From positions 1 through 8,122 of the forward strand of contig DATMBX010000067.1 of the NCBI GenBank assembly GCA_035558955.1: DNA of 8,122 nucleotides, in the 5' to 3' direction. The translations under genes and the position numbers were made by a program. Shown here piece by piece: positions 1 through 5,555 of the stretch (positions are counted from its first letter, which is position 1; the number at the start of each line of letters is the position of its first letter). Below the pieces are notes generated by a model that was not told the origin of the DNA, made no database searches, and was given only the letters and a program-made list of their open reading frames with translations. The stretch is from DASVDE01 sp035558955. GTDB lineage: Bacteria; Actinomycetota; Thermoleophilia; Solirubrobacterales; 70-9.

Positions 1-1139
1 ACGGTGATGTCGCGGTCGGAGGGATTGGCCTCCGCGATCAACTGTCTCGCTTTCGCCATGTCGTGGGGGTAGGGGGTGAACTTCTCGTAGCCGGGCATGC
101 CGGGCGGCAGGATCTGCTGCGCGCCCTCGATCTGGCCGGCGTAGATGCGCTCCAGCGCGGCTGGGTCGACCGCGTAGTTGATCGCCTGGCGCACTTTCAG
201 GTCGTCGAAGGGCGTCGCTTTGGTGTTCATCCAGAAGTAGTAGGTGTTGAGCGTCGGCTCGACCCTGAACTGGGTTCCCTCGTATTTGCTCTTCACCTCC
301 GCGTAGCGATCGGCCGGCGGCGGGCTGAACATCCAGTTCGACTTGCCCTGCTCGATGTCGTTGACCTGAGTCGACTGGTTTTTGACGACCGTGATCTCGA
401 TTCTGTCGACGTGGCCGCTGGGCAGGTCGGGCATCAGATTCGAGTTGGTCTTAGTCCACTGCGGATTGCGCGCGTAGGACCAGCCGCGGCCGGGGTTGGA
501 CGAGACGATCGCGTAGGGGCCGGTGGCGGGCGGCGGGTCGGCCGTTTGGCTCTTGGCCGGCGTGCCGGCGGGCACGAGGGCGACGAAGGGAAGCGCCAGC
601 TCGTTGGTGAAGGTGCCGCTGGGGTCGGTCAGGTGGATCGCGATCGCGCCGGTCGCGTCATCAGTCTCGATCCCCGCGATGTCGCCGCTCTTGGTTTTCT
701 GGAACTCCTCGGCCCCGACGATTCCCGTGTAGTAGAAGGTGCCGGGGGAGTCGACCTTGAACAGCCGCTCGACCGTGCTCTCGAAGTCCGAGGCTTTGAC
801 CGGAGTGCCGTCGGAGTATTTGAGGCCCTTGCGAAGTTTCAGCTCATAGGTTCTGCCGCCGTCGGTGATCGTCGGCAGGCCCTCGGCCAGGCCGGGGACC
901 ACCTCGCCGCCCGCGGTGCCGCCAGCGTGGGCATAGGTGAGCAGCGGGAGGTAGGTGTTGTACATCGCCGACCAGCCCTCAGAGGTATAGGAAAGCTGCG
1001 GGTCGAGATAGTCGGGGAACGCCGCGAAGCTGCCTCTCAGCACGCCGCCCTCCTTGCCGGAGTCGCCGCAGGCGGTCAACCCGAGGGTCGCTCCCGCAAC
1101 GAGCATCGTGATCGAAATGACCGCGCCTAGTTTCCTCAA
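1..1139 (-). CDS. ABC transporter substrate-binding lipoprotein, family 5 (peptide/nickel/opine type), C-terminus cut by window edge
   Basis: An extracytoplasmic solute-binding lipoprotein that would deliver an oligopeptide-like ligand to an ABC importer. The first 379 residues are present; family members usually run past 500, so roughly the last third lies off the left edge. I start it at TTG 1137-1139 because a GGAGGT ribosome site (1149-1154, read on the minus strand) sits 9 nt upstream. This start gives a short basic n-region (MRKLG), a hydrophobic core and a lipobox ending LTAC, with Cys24 as the lipidation site. Family signatures follow: 'PDYLDPQLSYTS' after the signal, 'LRKGLKYSDGTPVKASDF' around residues 115-135, and later 'VRQAINYAVD', the usual SBP_bac_5 helix. 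The gene follows the MFS gene on the same strand after 31 nt, so co-transcription is likely. The ligand cannot be told from sequence. The usual partner permeases (DppB/C-like) are not in view. Confidence 0.9.
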   Translation of the reverse strand, partial: MRKLGAVISITMLVAGATLGLTACGDSGKEGGVLRGSFAAFPDYLDPQLSYTSEGWSAMYNTYLPLLTYAHAGGTAGGEVVPGLAEGLPTITDGGRTYELKLRKGLKYSDGTPVKASDFESTVERLFKVDSPGTFYYTGIVGAEEFQKTKSGDIAGIETDDATGAIAIHLTDPSGTFTNELALPFVALVPAGTPAKSQTADPPPATGPYAIVSSNPGRGWSYARNPQWTKTNSNLMPDLPSGHVDRIEITVVKNQSTQVNDIEQGKSNWMFSPPPADRYAEVKSKYEGTQFRVEPTLNTYYFWMNTKATPFDDLKVRQAINYAVDPAALERIYAGQIEGAQQILPPGMPGYEKFTPYPHDMAKARQLIAEANPSDRDIT

Positions 1140-1148
1140 CTTTTTGTG

Positions 1149-1154
1149 ACCTCC
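1149..1154 (-). promoter_or_regulatory. Shine-Dalgarno GGAGGT deciding a TTG start
   Basis: A perfect GGAGGT on the minus strand lies 9 nt before TTG 1137-1139. It fixes the start of the substrate-binding lipoprotein at a rare TTG codon rather than at the internal ATG (Met12), which would truncate the signal peptide. Confidence 0.75.
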
Positions 1155-1170
1155 GCGTAGACCGGGTTCC

Positions 1171-2472
1171 CTAATGGGGCCCGGTGGATGGGCGATGCAG
1201 CACTGGGATCAACTCGACCATAATTTCTGCATCGGCGTCAAGATCCTTCCCTGGTTGGATTTTTTCCCCATGTTCAAGCCAATTTGAGCCAAGTAGGGGG
1301 ATCGCGACGATCGCGATCGCGACCACCCCCAGGCCGGCCACGAGGAAGGTCGCGCGCGGGTCCTGGCTGGCGGCGATGACGCCGCCCATGACGTAGCCGA
1401 GGCCGGGCATGGCGGCGCCGATCGACTCGAGCACGCTCATCACGCGAGCCTGCATTCCCGCCGCGGTCAGCTCCTGCACGGCGCTGATCGCGGCCACCCA
1501 CTGCACGCCGTTGCCGGCCCCGCCCACCGCCGAGGCGGCGCAGGCGATGGCCAGGGTGGGGGCGGCGGCGAGCCAGAGGTAGCCGGCGCCGACAGCCAGG
1601 GTGCTGCCGAGCAGGAGCAGGGGAAGCGGCGCGCGGCGCAGCGCGGCGAAGACGAGGCTGCCCGCGACCATGCCCACCCCCCAACTGGCGAGCATGATTC
1701 CGTAGCCGGTGTCTCCGGTCCCCAGCGTCTCCTTCGCGTAGATCACCTCGACTGGGATGACGGCGGCGAAGAAGACGAAGGCGAGCCCCTGCGCCACCAG
1801 CAGGCGCTTCAGCGTCGTTCTGGCTCGGATGTAGGCGATCCCGGCACGGAGCCTCTCCCGCATATGACCCTCCTCGGGATCGACCCGCGGCAGCCGCCCG
1901 GCGGTGGCGATGATGACTGCGATCGCGTAGAAGGAAGCGGCATCCAGGAGCAGCGCCGTCTGCACCCCGAAGCCGGCGACCACCAGCCCGGCGAGGGCTG
2001 GGCCGGCGGCGGCCCCGCCGGTGAAGGCGATGTTGAGCAGGGCGTTGCCGGCGCGTAGCTCGTCGGACGGCGCAAGCAGGGTTGCCACCACCGTTCGGGT
2101 CAGCGCCCTGCTGCTCAGGGCCAGAGCGCCGTCGATCGCGGCCAGGGCGATCACGGCGACGAGTGAGAAGTGGTCGACCAGCAAGGCGAGGCCACCGAAG
2201 GCCGCCGCCTCGGCGCAGTAGATGACGGGGAGAGCCAGGCCCGGCGGCGGGCGCTCGGCCCAGGTTACGAGCAGCGGCGTCAGCAGCGCCGGCAGGAAGC
2301 GGGTGCCGAGGAAGAGGGCGGCGGTTGCCAGGGCGCTGTCGGTCTGATCGAAGACCAGCACCGAGAGCGACACGATCCCCATCCAGTCGCCCATCTCGTT
2401 GACCGCGTAGGTCGCGCTCAGCCGCCGAAACAGAGGCCGCCGCAGCGGCTGGATCAAGCCGCGATTACGCAT
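1171..2472 (-). CDS. MFS permease, exporter-like (DHA3-type)
   Basis: A 433-residue polytopic membrane protein of the major facilitator superfamily, most like the DHA3 drug/siderophore exporters. The N-terminus has the typical 'SATYAVNEMGDWMG' first helix (residues 19-32), then 'FLGTRFLPALLTPLL' in helix 2. A glycine-rich 'GPALAGLVVAGFG' in helix 5 (about 157-169) is followed by 'LLLDAASFYAIAVII' (174-188). A charged central loop (about 193-222) divides the two halves, and the last helix ends near residue 395 before a hydrophilic 37-residue tail. The loop between helices 2 and 3 reads 'TWAERPPPG' and lacks the Asp-Arg of the classical motif A. The ATG at 2470-2472 has only a weak AAAGG 7 nt upstream. 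The substrate is unknown. No regulator gene is adjacent, but the DNA upstream of the start is rich in dyads. The stop lies 31 nt before the substrate-binding lipoprotein gene, which suggests an operon. Confidence 0.88.
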   Translation of the reverse strand: MRNRGLIQPLRRPLFRRLSATYAVNEMGDWMGIVSLSVLVFDQTDSALATAALFLGTRFLPALLTPLLVTWAERPPPGLALPVIYCAEAAAFGGLALLVDHFSLVAVIALAAIDGALALSSRALTRTVVATLLAPSDELRAGNALLNIAFTGGAAAGPALAGLVVAGFGVQTALLLDAASFYAIAVIIATAGRLPRVDPEEGHMRERLRAGIAYIRARTTLKRLLVAQGLAFVFFAAVIPVEVIYAKETLGTGDTGYGIMLASWGVGMVAGSLVFAALRRAPLPLLLLGSTLAVGAGYLWLAAAPTLAIACAASAVGGAGNGVQWVAAISAVQELTAAGMQARVMSVLESIGAAMPGLGYVMGGVIAASQDPRATFLVAGLGVVAIAIVAIPLLGSNWLEHGEKIQPGKDLDADAEIMVELIPVLHRPSTGPH

Positions 2473-2500
2473 TGCTCAACCTTTGGCCTACCGCTTTTCT

Positions 2501-2558
2501 GCACAACTTTTCGTGCAAATGCACAAGTTCTGGACTGGTTGTGCTACAAATTTGCACA
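2501..2558. promoter_or_regulatory. Dyad cluster of GCACAA/TTGTGC words upstream of the MFS gene; candidate operator
   Basis: Within 58 nt the word GCACAA or its complement recurs: GCACAACTT at 2501-2509, GCACAAGTT at 2521-2529, TTGTGC at 2539-2544 and TTGCACA at 2552-2558. GTGCAAAT (2513-2520) is perfectly inverted as ATTTGCAC (2550-2557). GCACAA (2521-2526), immediately inside it, is inverted as TTGTGC (2539-2544). Together they form a 14-bp interrupted dyad with a 5-nt bulge on one side. It sits 41-85 nt before the MFS ATG and between that gene and a divergent short transcript, where a regulator would bind. The regulator family is not identifiable; the spacing does not match CRP/FNR, Rex, LexA or NrdR boxes. 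Confidence 0.5.
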
Positions 2559-2594
2559 GTTATTCCCCTGGTTATCTACTGAAAGGGCTTCGAC

Positions 2595-2615
2595 ATGGGC
2601 TTCCGCGGCGGCTGA
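2595..2615 (+). CDS. Possible six-codon leader ORF (M-G-F-R-G-G-stop)
   Basis: ATG 2595 is preceded by GAAAGGG (2581-2587) at an ideal 7-nt spacing and is followed by GGC TTC CGC GGC GGC TGA. It lies just upstream of the two hairpins of the putative short transcript, which is where attenuation leader peptides sit. Six codons are too few to score as coding, and the Shine-Dalgarno match is the only positive evidence. I would treat it as a hypothesis. Confidence 0.18.
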   Translation: MGFRGG

Positions 2616-2668
2616 TTCTCAAAAGAAAGACTTACTGAGGGCGCGGGCGAGTCCCGCGCTTTCCCGTA

Positions 2669-2700
2669 GAAAGGGGCGCTAAGGCGCCCCTTTCGCGTTT
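2669..2700 (+). terminator. Strong intrinsic terminator without an obvious upstream gene
   Basis: A perfect 11-bp stem, GAAAGGGGCGC (2669-2679) with GCGCCCCTTTC (2684-2694), and a TAAG loop, followed by GCGTTTT. The T-rich tail favours plus-strand use. On the minus strand the stem is followed by TACGGGAAAG, a poor tail. Confidence 0.7.
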
Positions 2701-2746
2701 TCTGGGGCCAGACAGGGGCATTCTTGCACGGCCCCCGCCCGCCGCC

Positions 2747-2811
2747 GCACAAGTTCGCCACAGTCCCTTCCGGCGGCTGGGCACAGGTTTCCGCCGGCTG
2801 GGCACAAGTTT
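2747..2811. repeat. Tandem 21-bp repeat carrying GCACAAGTT, plus an upstream copy of the core
   Basis: Positions 2770-2790 and 2791-2811 are head-to-tail 21-mers identical at 19 of 21 bases (differences at unit positions 4 and 17). Each ends in GCACA(G/A)GTTT. A third core, GCACAAGTTC, stands at 2747-2756. The period is two helical turns, so bound proteins would sit on the same face. The same core occurs at 2521-2529 near the MFS start, which ties the two halves of this intergenic region together. There is no sign of a gene between 2700 and 2939. Confidence 0.6.
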
Positions 2812-2939
2812 TCGCTTGGGCGGAAAGGGCCAACAAGTCCAATCGGCGATCCCGTTTCTCCGCGGCAGTTACGCTGACGGAGGCAGGGAAAGCCGGTCCG
2901 TGTAGGAACTTGTTAGCCCATCCCTGACTAAGTGTCCTG

Positions 2940-4340
2940 ATGTCCGAGAACCGACCTTCCAGGCTCGTCGTTGCCGGCATGACCGCCGGTCTCGCCGTCG
3001 CGGTTGCGGTAGCCGTATGGCGCTTGCCCCTGGCCAGCTGGGACCCGGTCCTGTTCGCCGTTCTGCTCGCCTTTTGCGTCTTCAGCGACCTGACCGCGGT
3101 GGAGGCGCAAGCTCGGGTCAAGATCTCCGGGAGCTTCCTCGCCCTGGTCGTGGCAATGGTTCTGCTCGGTGGCTCGCCCGCGGCCCTGATCGGCGTGGTC
3201 ACGATCCTCGCCGGCTGGCTGCGCTGGCGAGAGAGCTGGGATTACCTGCTCAACAACGTCCTCACCTTTGCCACCTTTTCGCTTATCGGCGGCCTCCTCT
3301 TCCGCTTCGCGACCGAGGCGTGGGGGATCAGCAGCGGCGACCCCGTCTTCTACCTGCTGGTTTTCGGCCTCTTCCAGATCGCCCTGGCGATCAACTTCCT
3401 GATGGTCGCCGTCTACGGCTGCTACGTCGAGCGAACGCCTTTCTCGCAAAAACTTCGGCTGCTGCCCCCCGTCCTGCCCTCCGAGTTCGCCAGCGCGATG
3501 CTGGCGGTCGGCGTCACCTTCATCTACCACCAGATCGGCATCTCGGCAATCGCCCTCTTCGGTGTCGTCCTCGTCACCTTCCAGTATCTGCTCGGCCAGC
3601 TCTTGCTGTCCCAGCAGCGAGCGGAGGAGTTGGAGCGGCGCTCGAAGCAGCTGGCCAGCTTCCAGGTGGGGATGTTGAGCGCGATGCTGCGCACGCTGGA
3701 CCTGCGGGACCAGATGACCGCGCGGCACAGCGCCGCCGTTGCGCGCTACTCGCGGGCGATCGCCCAGCGGGCGGGCTTCTCCAAGCGCGAGGAAGAGCTG
3801 GTCCACATCGCCGCGTTGCTGCACGACATCGGAAAGTTCATCCTCCCCGACCGCATCCTCAAGGCCAACGTGCCGCTCACCGACGAGGACTGGATGCTGA
3901 TTCGCCGCCACCCGCAGCAGGGGGCGCGGGTCGTCTCCTCGCTGGACGGCTACGGGCCGGTCGCGGAGATCATTCTTGCCCACCACGAGCGGATCGACGG
4001 CAAGGGCTACCCGCGCGGGCTCTCCGGCGAAGAGATCCCGGAGCTGGCGCGGATCATCTCCGTCGCCGACACCTACGACGTGATGACGGCGCGCGACTCC
4101 TACCGCTCGCCGATCTCCACCTATGAGGCGATCCAGGAGCTGCGCCGCGTCTCCGGCAAACAGCTCGACGCCCGTTTCGTCGATGTCTTCATCGAGCTGC
4201 TCGAGGGCAAAGACGTCTCCTTCCAGCACGGCGAGGAGGCCGACTTCGAGAAGGAGCTGGCGCTGGAGGCGCGGATCGAGGAGACCGCCAGCCCCAGCAA
4301 CGGCAACGGCTTCCAGGTTTCCCGCGTTCCCGTCGGCTGA
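2940..4340 (+). CDS. Membrane-anchored HD-GYP domain protein (cyclic di-GMP phosphodiesterase)
   Basis: A 466-residue protein with an N-terminal integral membrane module (about residues 8-222, perhaps seven helices, not a named sensor domain I recognise). A short coiled-coil-like linker rich in Q/E/R (223-240) leads into a C-terminal HD-GYP domain. Metal and catalytic residues are intact: His263 ('ARHSAAVARYS'), His295-Asp296 in 'HDIGK', His324 ('RRHP'), His348-His349, and the GYP signature 'HHERIDGKGYP' (348-358) followed by 'ADTYDVMTA'. The expected reaction is hydrolysis of c-di-GMP to pGpG or GMP at the inner face of the membrane. ATG 2940 follows an in-frame stop at 2925-2927. There is no Shine-Dalgarno, so the mRNA may be leaderless or nearly so. 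The hydrophilic C-terminal tail (about 425-466) is acidic. It is probably transcribed from its own promoter in the 2700-2939 stretch. Confidence 0.93.
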   Translation: MSENRPSRLVVAGMTAGLAVAVAVAVWRLPLASWDPVLFAVLLAFCVFSDLTAVEAQARVKISGSFLALVVAMVLLGGSPAALIGVVTILAGWLRWRESWDYLLNNVLTFATFSLIGGLLFRFATEAWGISSGDPVFYLLVFGLFQIALAINFLMVAVYGCYVERTPFSQKLRLLPPVLPSEFASAMLAVGVTFIYHQIGISAIALFGVVLVTFQYLLGQLLLSQQRAEELERRSKQLASFQVGMLSAMLRTLDLRDQMTARHSAAVARYSRAIAQRAGFSKREEELVHIAALLHDIGKFILPDRILKANVPLTDEDWMLIRRHPQQGARVVSSLDGYGPVAEIILAHHERIDGKGYPRGLSGEEIPELARIISVADTYDVMTARDSYRSPISTYEAIQELRRVSGKQLDARFVDVFIELLEGKDVSFQHGEEADFEKELALEARIEETASPSNGNGFQVSRVPVG

Positions 4341-4350
4341 GACCGTCTAA

Positions 4351-4356
4351 TACGGT
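4351..4356 (+). promoter_or_regulatory. TACGGT, candidate -10 of a leaderless or near-leaderless dehydrogenase mRNA
   Basis: The TAnnnT hexamer ends 7 nt before GTG 4364, and the gene has no Shine-Dalgarno. It forms the right arm of a small inverted repeat (ACCGT 4342-4346, ACGGT 4352-4356). No -35 is evident. Confidence 0.4.
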
Positions 4357-4363
4357 TCGGCGC

Positions 4364-5398
4364 GTGCGCGCCGTCACTTTCCAGGCTCCCGGCGAAGTCC
4401 GGGTCGAGGAGAAGCCAGACCCCGCGCTCGGCGCCGCCGACGAAGCTGTCGTCGGAGTCGAGGCGAGCGGGATCTGCGGCTCAGACCTGCACATCTTCCA
4501 CGGGCGGGTTCCGGTCGAGCCCGGCTTCACGATCGGCCACGAGTTCGTCGGCACGGTGCTGGAGGCGGGGGACGACGTCGAACGGGTCGCCGTCGGCGAT
4601 CGGGTGCTGGGCTGCTTCCACACGGCATGCGCCACCTGTTCCGCCTGCCTGCGCGGCGACTATCACCGCTGCCAGCGGGGGCGGACCTTCGGCCACGGCT
4701 CGAAGCTGGGCGACCTGCAGGGCGCCCAGGCGGACAAGCTGCTGGTGCCGCGGGCGAATCTGACCCTGCGGCGGGTGCCGGAGGGAATGGCCGACGAGGC
4801 GGCCCTGTTCGCCGGCGACGTGATGGGCACCGGCTACCACGCCGTCGCCCACGCCGGGATGAAGGCGGGGGATACCGTCGCCGTCCTGGGCCTTGGCCCG
4901 GTCGGGCTCTGCGCCGTGCAGGCGGCGAAGGCGGGCGGCGCCGCGCGGGTCTTCGCGATCGACACCGTCGAGGCGCGGCTGGAGATGGCGAGGCGATTCG
5001 GGGCGGAGCCTCTGCACCTCACCGAGGATGAGCCCAAGCGCGCCGTGCGCGCCGCGACCGAAGGGCGCGGGGTCGATGTCGTGGTCGACGCCGTCGGCGA
5101 CCCGGCCTCGCTGGAGCTGGCGATCAGCCTGGCGCGGGACGCCGGCACGGTCTCCGGGATCGGCGCCTACGCAGGGCGCGGCGACGTCCTGCTCGGCCTC
5201 GCCTGGCTGAAGGGGCTGACCCTCCGCCTCGGCCTCGCCAACGTCATCGCCCACGTCGATCGCGTCCTGGCGCTGATCGAAGCCGGCGTCCTCGACCCGA
5301 CCCCGATGGTCACCCACCACATGAAGCTCGACGAGGCGGCCGACGCCTACGCCCTATACGACAACCGCGAAGCCCTAAAGATCGTCCTAACCCCCTAG
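4364..5398 (+). CDS. Zinc-dependent medium-chain alcohol/polyol dehydrogenase
   Basis: A 344-residue cytosolic MDR-family dehydrogenase with both zinc sites. Catalytic zinc ligands are Cys38 ('GICGSDLH'), His59-Glu60 ('GHE') and probably Asp152 in 'GDVMGTGYHA'. Structural zinc is held by Cys89, Cys92, Cys95 and Cys103. The Rossmann motif 'GLGPVG' spans 176-181, with Asp200 ending the second strand ('VFAID'), which predicts NAD rather than NADP. The length is normal. Nearest family types are threonine/sorbitol dehydrogenase-like and glutathione-independent formaldehyde dehydrogenase-like enzymes; the substrate cannot be assigned. It begins at GTG, 23 nt after the HD-GYP stop, without a ribosome site. 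The start agrees with the family N-terminus (MRAVTF). The start codon lies in the palindrome GGCGCG-TG-CGCGCC (4359-4372). Confidence 0.92.
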   Translation: MRAVTFQAPGEVRVEEKPDPALGAADEAVVGVEASGICGSDLHIFHGRVPVEPGFTIGHEFVGTVLEAGDDVERVAVGDRVLGCFHTACATCSACLRGDYHRCQRGRTFGHGSKLGDLQGAQADKLLVPRANLTLRRVPEGMADEAALFAGDVMGTGYHAVAHAGMKAGDTVAVLGLGPVGLCAVQAAKAGGAARVFAIDTVEARLEMARRFGAEPLHLTEDEPKRAVRAATEGRGVDVVVDAVGDPASLELAISLARDAGTVSGIGAYAGRGDVLLGLAWLKGLTLRLGLANVIAHVDRVLALIEAGVLDPTPMVTHHMKLDEAADAYALYDNREALKIVLTP

Positions 5399-5413
5399 CC
5401 AGGCTCCCCGCTG

Positions 5414-5454
5414 CGCTGCGAGTTATCCCTGACATGCCGGGATAACTCGCAGCG
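5414..5454. terminator. Perfect 16-bp inverted repeat after the dehydrogenase; likely bidirectional terminator or mRNA-end hairpin
   Basis: CGCTGCGAGTTATCCC (5414-5429) is perfectly inverted at 5439-5454 around a 9-nt loop (TGACATGCC). It starts 15 nt after the dehydrogenase stop. The stem is long, but no T-tract follows on either strand, so it is not a textbook intrinsic terminator. It could stop or protect the dehydrogenase mRNA, or be a copy of a genome-wide palindromic repeat. Confidence 0.55.
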
Positions 5455-5479
5455 GAACTCGAATTGGCGCTCAACCTGC

Positions 5480-5509
5480 GGTTAACGGCCCCACAATCGG
5501 GCGTTAACC
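5480..5509. promoter_or_regulatory. GGTTAACG...CGTTAACC dyad upstream of the MlaE gene; candidate operator
   Basis: GGTTAACG (5480-5487) and CGTTAACC (5502-5509) are perfect 8-bp inverted arms, 22 bp start to start, each containing palindromic GTTAAC. The inner bases (GCCCC and CGGG) extend the symmetry with a one-base slip. The dyad lies 47-76 nt before the MlaE ATG, and a TAGGGT hexamer (5531-5536) that could be its -10 follows. Two helical turns between equivalent points suits a dimeric repressor. No regulator gene is adjacent. Confidence 0.4.
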
Positions 5510-5555
5510 ACACTCTCTCACTGTCCGGCATAGGGTCGGATCACGGGTTGGGGAG

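Larger units (their letters stand above)
2581..2700 (+). ncRNA. Candidate short divergent transcript (sRNA or leader) ending in an intrinsic terminator
   Basis: A strong plus-strand terminator (2669-2700) has no gene in front of it: the nearest upstream gene is on the opposite strand and diverges from here. Something must therefore start between about 2480 and 2660 and end at about 2700. The presumptive RNA holds a GC-rich hairpin, 2641-2647 paired with 2653-2659 (GCGCGGG/CCCGCGC, 5-nt loop), followed 9 nt later by the terminator hairpin. The 5' end is a guess; no convincing -35/-10 pair is seen. It does not match the core motifs of 4.5S RNA, tmRNA, RNase P RNA or a c-di-GMP riboswitch. Alternatives are a mini-mRNA for the six-codon ORF inside it, or the attenuated leader of the downstream HD-GYP gene. 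Confidence 0.35.

Noticed and set aside
63..1130. 355-codon open frame on the plus strand
   Set aside because: Antisense of the substrate-binding lipoprotein gene, which has a lipobox, ribosome site and family motifs on the minus strand.
2595..2668. UGA at 2613-2615 as a selenocysteine codon extending the six-codon ORF
   Set aside because: Read-through would give only about 24 residues with no redox motif next to the UGA, and the nearest hairpin is not positioned or shaped like a bacterial SECIS.
2501..2811. Iterons of a replication origin or a CRISPR-like array
   Set aside because: The repeats are short, irregularly spaced and partly inverted, and no DnaA box, AT-rich unwinding element, replication gene or cas gene is present.
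2576..3202. 208-codon minus-strand frame over the intergenic region and HD-GYP start
   Set aside because: It overlaps the HD-GYP coding region and the terminator, is Arg/Thr/Ala-rich without a fold, and has no ribosome site; it is better explained as noise.
2928..4229. 433-codon open frame on the minus strand opposite the HD-GYP gene
   Set aside because: It mirrors the HD-GYP gene, has a low-complexity D/E/R/Q/G-rich composition typical of antisense frames in GC-rich DNA, and shows no domain; the plus frame has intact catalytic motifs.
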